Below are positions 59,110 to 64,000 of a DNA stretch of 64,000 nt, piece after piece. Under the pieces are notes generated by a model. The model saw only the letters and a program-made list of their open reading frames with translations, was not told the origin of the DNA and made no database searches. The translations under genes were made by a program, and so were the position numbers. Positions within the stretch are counted from its first letter, which is position 1, and every line of letters begins with the position of its first letter. The DNA is from Alternaria dauci (lineage: Eukaryota > Ascomycota > Dothideomycetes > Pleosporales > Pleosporaceae). The stretch is from the NCBI RefSeq assembly GCF_042100115.1, contig NC_091280.1:806001-870000 (forward strand), written 5' to 3'.

Positions 59110-60750
59110 ATGAAGAAATTGAGTACAATGTCGCACTCCAGAGATCTTGAGAAAGCTGATCATCCTACTATTGTCTATCCAACTACCCACGTATCTCGGA
59201 ACAAGCATGAAGACTGTGATGGCGAAAACCCGGAGATATCGTCTACAATTGTCGACCTTACCAATGACCGTCTAGGACGTTTGAACATTGAGTACGGGGT
59301 ATGTTACCTCTCTAGGCAGATGAGGTTTTGTTAACAGCCCAGGCAACATGGGCCTCTCCAACAGATTCGTCCGATCCTTACAACTGGACACCTTTGCGCA
59401 AGTTCGTCATCGGGACGATATTCTCCTTCGGCCAGTTGATCCCAATCATGTCTGCGAGTATGATTGCGCCATCGCTTCCTGCAATTGCTTCAGACCTTGC
59501 TATTAGCGCTTCCACAGCCCAGATAACCATGTCGGTATACTTCCTTGGTATGGCCTTTGCGCCATTCCTGATAGCCAGTGCCAGTGAGGTATGGGGGAGG
59601 AAGCCAGTTTGGATGATTTGCAATGCCTGGTACGTGATTTGGAACGCACTGTGTCCAGTGGGCAGAAACACGGGGTTGATGATTGTTGGGAGGTTCATGG
59701 CTGGGGCTGGGGCGAGTGTTGGTGTGACTGTAAGTGACGAGGCTGATCAAGAATTCAGACATGACGACGGCTAACTTGGTGCAGCTGAACGGTCCCGTAA
59801 TGGCAGATATGTATGGTGAAGAGGAACGCGGCAAATCTCTTGCCATGGTCAACTTGCTTCCCTTTCTTGGTCCAGCACTTGGACCTATCGTCGGTGGTCT
59901 AGTCACCCACACTATACATTGGTCGTGGGTGTTCTGGATCATGAGCATCTTCAACGCCTTCATCCTGGTTATTGGTTTCTTCTGGATTCGCGAATCGTAT
60001 ACGCCAGTCTTGCTACGTCGCAAGGCTTTAGCCAATGGTGGTGACGTCCCTACTGCCAAAGTTGAACGCGCTCGTATTGCGCAGAACCTCTTGCGTCCGG
60101 TCCGCATCCTTATGCAGAGACCAATCATCTGGCTCAATGCACTCACCGCAACGTTGTCCTTCGCTGTCTACACCCTGGTGCTCGCAACGTATGCGTCGCT
60201 GTGGATCGAGAAGTACGGACAATCTGAGCTGACCAGTAGCTTGCATTACATATCGATTGCGATAGGCGCGACGCTTTGCGGCCAGTTGGGCGGTCGTATT
60301 ATGGACTGGTGGTATCGAGACCTGACCAAACGGACTGGTGGCAAAGGTGTTCCCGAGTTCCGCATCCCGTACATGGTTCCTGGAATGATCATTATGCCAG
60401 CCGGTCTTTTCTGGTATGGTTGGTCCGCCGAACGTGCGCTCCACTGGATAATGGTCGATGTCGGCGTCATAATCTTCACGCTCGGCAGCTTCGTCGTGAA
60501 CCAGGCAACAGTCGCGCACATGATCGAGGAATTCGGCCAGTTCGCAGCTTCCGCAGGTGCCGGTGTTCGGTCGGTGTCCTATGGACTTGCGTTTGTGTTC
60601 CCGATCTTTGCGCCTAATCTATACGAAACACTAGGATACGGGTGGGGTAACAGTATGTTGGCTTTTGTCGCGATTGGTTTGGGATTCCCAGTGTGCGCAA
60701 TCTTGTGGTATTGGGGCGCCAGAATCAGAGCTATCGGCAGGCCGACGTGA
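59110..60750 (+). CDS. DHA1-type MFS transporter (polyamine/drug efflux-like)
   Basis: Exon 1 from ATG 59110 (alternative 59128), exon 2 59338-59729 and exon 3 59785-60750, about 505-508 residues. Signatures are SDPYNWTPLRKFVIGTIFSF before TM1, the motif-A loop SEVWGRKPVW, GRFMAGAGASVG in TM4, LNGPVMADMYGEEERGKSLA spanning the second intron, and the antiporter motif LGPALGPIVGGLV in TM5. This is a fungal proton antiporter of the DHA1 group for polyamines, drugs or metabolites. The first junction is unclear: the best donor (GTATGT at 59299) and best acceptor (59337) do not keep frame, while weaker donors at 59270 or 59279 do. Confidence 0.85.
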
Positions 60751-61041
60751 GCACAGAGATTTCAAGAAAAGTCGACTGAAAGCCTCGACCCGTTGAGCCA
60801 GTGAAAGGCATTCGCGGGCGCCCGTTGCCGCTGAGGTTTCTCAGCTGTGATCCTATATCGCAAGGTATCTCTGGGATGGGTCCATATTGGGATGAAGGCG
60901 CGGGGGACGTTGCTTTCCAGTCGACGTTTGAAGGGAAATCGATTGGCCGATGACTGCACATAAAACCCATTCGGTTTGGAGCCAAGAATAGCAATGCGAT
61001 ACATCGAATCGCTGCGATAAGCACACACGAACTCCAATCTC
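60751..61041. other. Convergent 3' spacer between two transporters
   Basis: 291 bp between two tail-to-tail MFS genes; no other feature. Confidence 0.5.
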
Positions 61042-62884
61042 TCAGCCCATAACCTTGACCATAGCTTCTCTCCACTTCCCACCCCACCTGCCCATCGCAT
61101 ATAGCGCTGCGCACCCTGTGACCACGCTCCAGATACCCAAGATCGTCATCAGCCATCCATTCCCTATGGCGCCCAATATTGGCTCTGCAACTACCGCTCC
61201 CGTGAAGGAAAAAATGTTTCTCACAAAATTGTTCAGCGCAATTCCAGAGGCCGCCCGCCGAGGCATAAACTCGGTAAGCATAGTGTTGACCAGCGCGAAA
61301 ATGAGCATACTCCCAATGCCAAAGAAAAAGTTGCTAACCATAGGCACAACCCAATGCACACCCTTCTCCACTGTCCAGCCATAAATGATCAGGGCCGAAG
61401 GCCAAAGGAAAGCAGCAATCCACGCATTCTCTTTCATCCGATCTTCGGGGCGGAAAATAAGCTTGCCTTTGTCGTCATAACGTCCAGCTTTTCGGGCTTC
61501 GCGGTGCATGATGCTGTCGATCCATTTACCGCCGAACAGTGAGGCAAGGAGGTAGCCGGCCGAGTTAGGAATGTAGAGTAGGCCGACGATAAGGGTGGAG
61601 AAGGAGTATGGTGGGGCGGCGAAGGTGGACTGGAGGCTGATGTTGAGGATGTAGAGACTGCCGAACGTTATGCTGGCATAGTAGACGGTTAAGAGGACTG
61701 GTGGGAAGCGGAGCCATGCTATGATGCGCAAGGGGTCGATGAAGATATGGCGGAGGTGGAGAAGTACGCTCCTAGTCTTTTGGACAGTAGAGGCGCGGGT
61801 TGTGCTTCGTCCGAGCGTTGCACTTTGCCCCTTCTCGGTTTCGTTACCAGATGGCAGTACTGTCGGGTCAGCAGATGGTCTCTCTCTCCTGTGCAGGGTC
61901 TCCGGGAGTGCGAAGACGATGAAGATGAGTGTCATGCCGCCATAGATGACCAGGAACCATTGTGTTGATCGCCAACCTAGACCTGAGCCCAAAGCACCAC
62001 CAATGATGGGCGCGAAGAGTGGGCCACAGAGAGGTCTGGATGAGTTCGCATGACGTTAGTTCATATTTCAGATGCATTTGGTACATGGGGACTACTGACC
62101 CAAGATAGAAGATACCCATTGCTCGTCCACGCTCTTTCGTCTCCCAGACATCGGCGATAGTCCCTGCACCTACCGCTTGTACAGATGCTGCTGCGCCGCC
62201 AGACAGAACACGGAAGACAATGAGCATGGCAATGCTTTTGCTGATGGCAGACAGAATGGCGAATACCACGAAGAGTATGAACGAACTTATGTAAATGGTA
62301 CGTCTACCAAGTCGCTCCGAAAAAGAGCTCCACCACAACGGGAAGATGGACATGCTAAGCATGTACACAGCAACGCTCATGTTGGTCACGGTCTCGGTCG
62401 CGTTGAAAGCTGTACTGATCTCCTGCAGCACTGGCATAACGATTGCACTGCCCATGGGTGCTGCCATGGCGCAAAAGGCGACAATGAAGGTCAGAAACCA
62501 TTTCGTTTGCCGCGCATAGTGTTCTGGGTTTTCGACTTCCGGGATGAGGGTGAAGCGAGCAAGAAGTCCGCGGCGCTGTGAGCGTGGAACAACAATAGCG
62601 TCGGGCAGGACTGAGGTAGTTCTGGCTATGGTTGCTGGACGTTGTCTCGAATTCGATGTTCTGGGCGGATCGGCATTGGTAGAATGCTCTGACGTCGTCG
62701 AGGCTCGTGATGATGAGATTGACATTGTTTCTGCTGCGTCTCCTCGATCTCTCGTTTCCATGACGTCTTTTTCTGGTACGCCTTCATCCCGCTCAGATTT
62801 TACGTCTTTATCGGTGCCTCGACCAGATTCGTCCTCCTGTTTCAGCGTCCTTGATGGCGATCTCGACCTGTCACGATGCGCCAT
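61042..62884 (-). CDS. DHA1-type MFS transporter (Qdr-like)
   Basis: Exon 1 62884-62100 and exon 2 62035-61042, joined by a 64-nt GTCAGT...ACTAACG...CATCCAG intron, give 592 residues. The first about 130 residues are a Ser/Arg/Glu-rich disordered cytosolic extension (RDRSRSPSRTLKQEDESGRG). Then come 12 helices with GSAIVMPVLQEISTAFNATE in TM1, SSFSERLGRRTIYISSF as motif A, GGAAASVQAVGAGTIADVWE, and FYLGPLCGPLFAPIIGGALG spanning the intron. The order matches Qdr2/quinidine-resistance and related DHA1 antiporters. Start 62884 chosen because the upstream frame is Cys-rich and non-conserved. Substrate unknown. Confidence 0.9.
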
Positions 62885-63670
62885 CGTCGCCCGTTGCAGA
62901 GATTGAAGAAAAGAAACCCAGATGATGAGACGTCCGAGTCTTTCATTCAAGCAAAAGCTCGCCCCGATTTCCGCATGCACTGTCGCTTTTCCGTATGCGT
63001 CGTAATGCCTCGGTTGTCGACAGCCGCTATCTCTAGCTCTCCAGCATGCTCTCACCGCGCATCCGTACCCTGTGTTCAAAACGGTGTAGCCTCGACAAGT
63101 GGCTTGCAAGCGAAGGAAAGCTGAAGCTCACCATGATTCCAGACGCAACCCAGCAGAAACGCCGTTGTTGAGCGATAAATAAGCACAACGGGTTGCCAGA
63201 ACGGGAGCTTTGCCATGGGGAAACAACTCGCTTCAATTATATCCGAAACTATGGTGGGGCCAGAAGGATACATGCATGCGATCCGGGTAATTAGAGCTTG
63301 ATTGTACGGGATGTCACGTGGGAACCTGTAGATCGACACAGCCGTCGTCAGGCGGGCCGCATTGAGAAACAAAGTTTTAGTATTTGTGTTTGAGCAACTT
63401 TCAACCAAGTTCAAAGACGGCCGAGGTTGACACTGCAGCATCCGATGCCATCTGCACAGCCGTTGACGTCGCTGTTAGCGTTGTCTCAGGAACGGGTTTG
63501 TGGCGGGGTAGAGATGGGTTAGCTCAACAGCGTGGACGGGTCTCGGCTTCCTGATTCCCAGTTTCCATTCCGTCATTCTTCGAAGGCAGCCACACGACAC
63601 CGTCAAGCCATTGACATTCAGTACACAACCCTCCAAACCTCCAGGTACCGCATCACCGATTATACACACA
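62885..63670. other. Divergent promoter region, MFS / methyltransferase
   Basis: About 785 bp between divergent genes. Frames here (for example 63076-63441 minus) have no protein signature. Confidence 0.5.
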
Positions 63671-64000
63671 ATGGCAACCCAGAACCAAGACCGCCTCCGT
63701 TCACACTTCGCCTCAGTTCCTGATGCAGAGCACAACGACCGCTGGGACGACCTCTGGAGAGAGTCTACGTTCCTGCCTTGGGATCGTGGCTACGCAAATC
63801 CTGCACTAATTGACATACTCCGCGAACGTGGTCGCCCGCTCTCCTCACCGGACCCCAATCCCTCCCTTGGTGCACCACCACCGAACAGCGAATCCGCGGG
63901 CTACGCTTCTCTCGCCGGGCCATTGAAGGACGATGGGAAACGGAGGAGGGTGCTTGTGCCAGGGTGTGGAAAAGGATATGACGTAGCGCTATTTGCGGCA
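63671..64000 (+). CDS. Thiol-methyltransferase-like (TPMT family) SAM methyltransferase, 3' partial
   Basis: The first 110 codons are present and the gene runs off the right edge. It shows RWDDLWRESTFLPWDRGYAN, the N-terminal substrate-cap signature of plant/fungal thiol and halide methyltransferases (WxxLW...PWDxGxxxPxL). LVPGCGKGYDVALFAA follows at residues 95-110, the SAM-binding motif I. A Pro/Ser-rich loop (SSPDPNPSLGAPPPNSESAG) between them is longer than usual. Family members methylate thiols, sulfide or halide ions, including toxic plant-derived thiols. Start chosen as the first ATG with good context (ACACAATGG). Divergent from the Qdr-like pump; a detoxification link is only a guess. 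Confidence 0.85.
   Translation, partial: MATQNQDRLRSHFASVPDAEHNDRWDDLWRESTFLPWDRGYANPALIDILRERGRPLSSPDPNPSLGAPPPNSESAGYASLAGPLKDDGKRRRVLVPGCGKGYDVALFAA

Overview
The window is nuclear DNA of a filamentous ascomycete. Coding regions are split by short introns (about 45-105 nt, mostly GTRNGT...CTAAC/CTRAY...YAG), intergenic spacers run from 0.2 to 2.2 kb, and the proteins are typically fungal: CSC1/RSN1 channel, neutral ceramidase, DHA1-type MFS pumps, fungal O-methyltransferase and a Kex2-processed CE1 esterase. The many small disordered orphan genes suggest a Dothideomycete, perhaps Pleosporales. That placement is inference from gene style; no marker gene proves it. I found no tRNA, rRNA, transposon with intact coding sequence, CRISPR array or viral gene.

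Layout. 0-10.6 kb is an accessory-looking stretch: a 5'-truncated amino-acid permease, an O-methyltransferase, a decayed relic of a rhodopsin-domain-type membrane protein, a sugar transporter with carbon-repressor-type promoter motifs, and an orphan gene. 12.4-19 kb holds a CSC1-type mechanosensitive channel, the spliceosomal BCAS2/SPF27 homologue and a neutral ceramidase. 19.4-29.1 kb holds two small coiled-coil orphans (one interrupted by a stop), a five-exon multispanning membrane protein, a disordered orphan and a secreted carboxylesterase. 31.2-40.3 kb is a conserved housekeeping block: SDHAF4, RVB1, BDF1 (all minus strand) and a Utp12-domain nucleolar protein.

40.7-44.4 kb is a run of three same-strand orphan genes for disordered basic proteins, followed by a GPI-anchored wall protein. 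46.4-51.1 kb is dense and conserved: SEC6 and DPH3 diverge from a 231-bp spacer, and frataxin and AP-3 sigma diverge from a 221-bp spacer. 51.8-52.8 kb is a secreted CE1 esterase. 53-56.2 kb is a second orphan group, including a protein with a repeated WDPTW motif. 57.4-64 kb has a secreted muconate-cyclase-like beta-propeller, two tail-to-tail DHA1 transporters and the start of a thiol-methyltransferase-type gene.

How genes work together: BDF1 and RVB1 lie head-to-tail and both belong to SWR1-type chromatin remodelling in yeast. The transporters and secreted hydrolases look like independent nutrient and xenobiotic functions. There is no polyketide synthase, peptide synthetase or terpene cyclase, so the lone O-methyltransferase cannot be called part of a biosynthetic cluster here. 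Most gene models below were rebuilt by joining exons where splice signals, reading phase and family similarity agree; total lengths were checked to be multiples of three.
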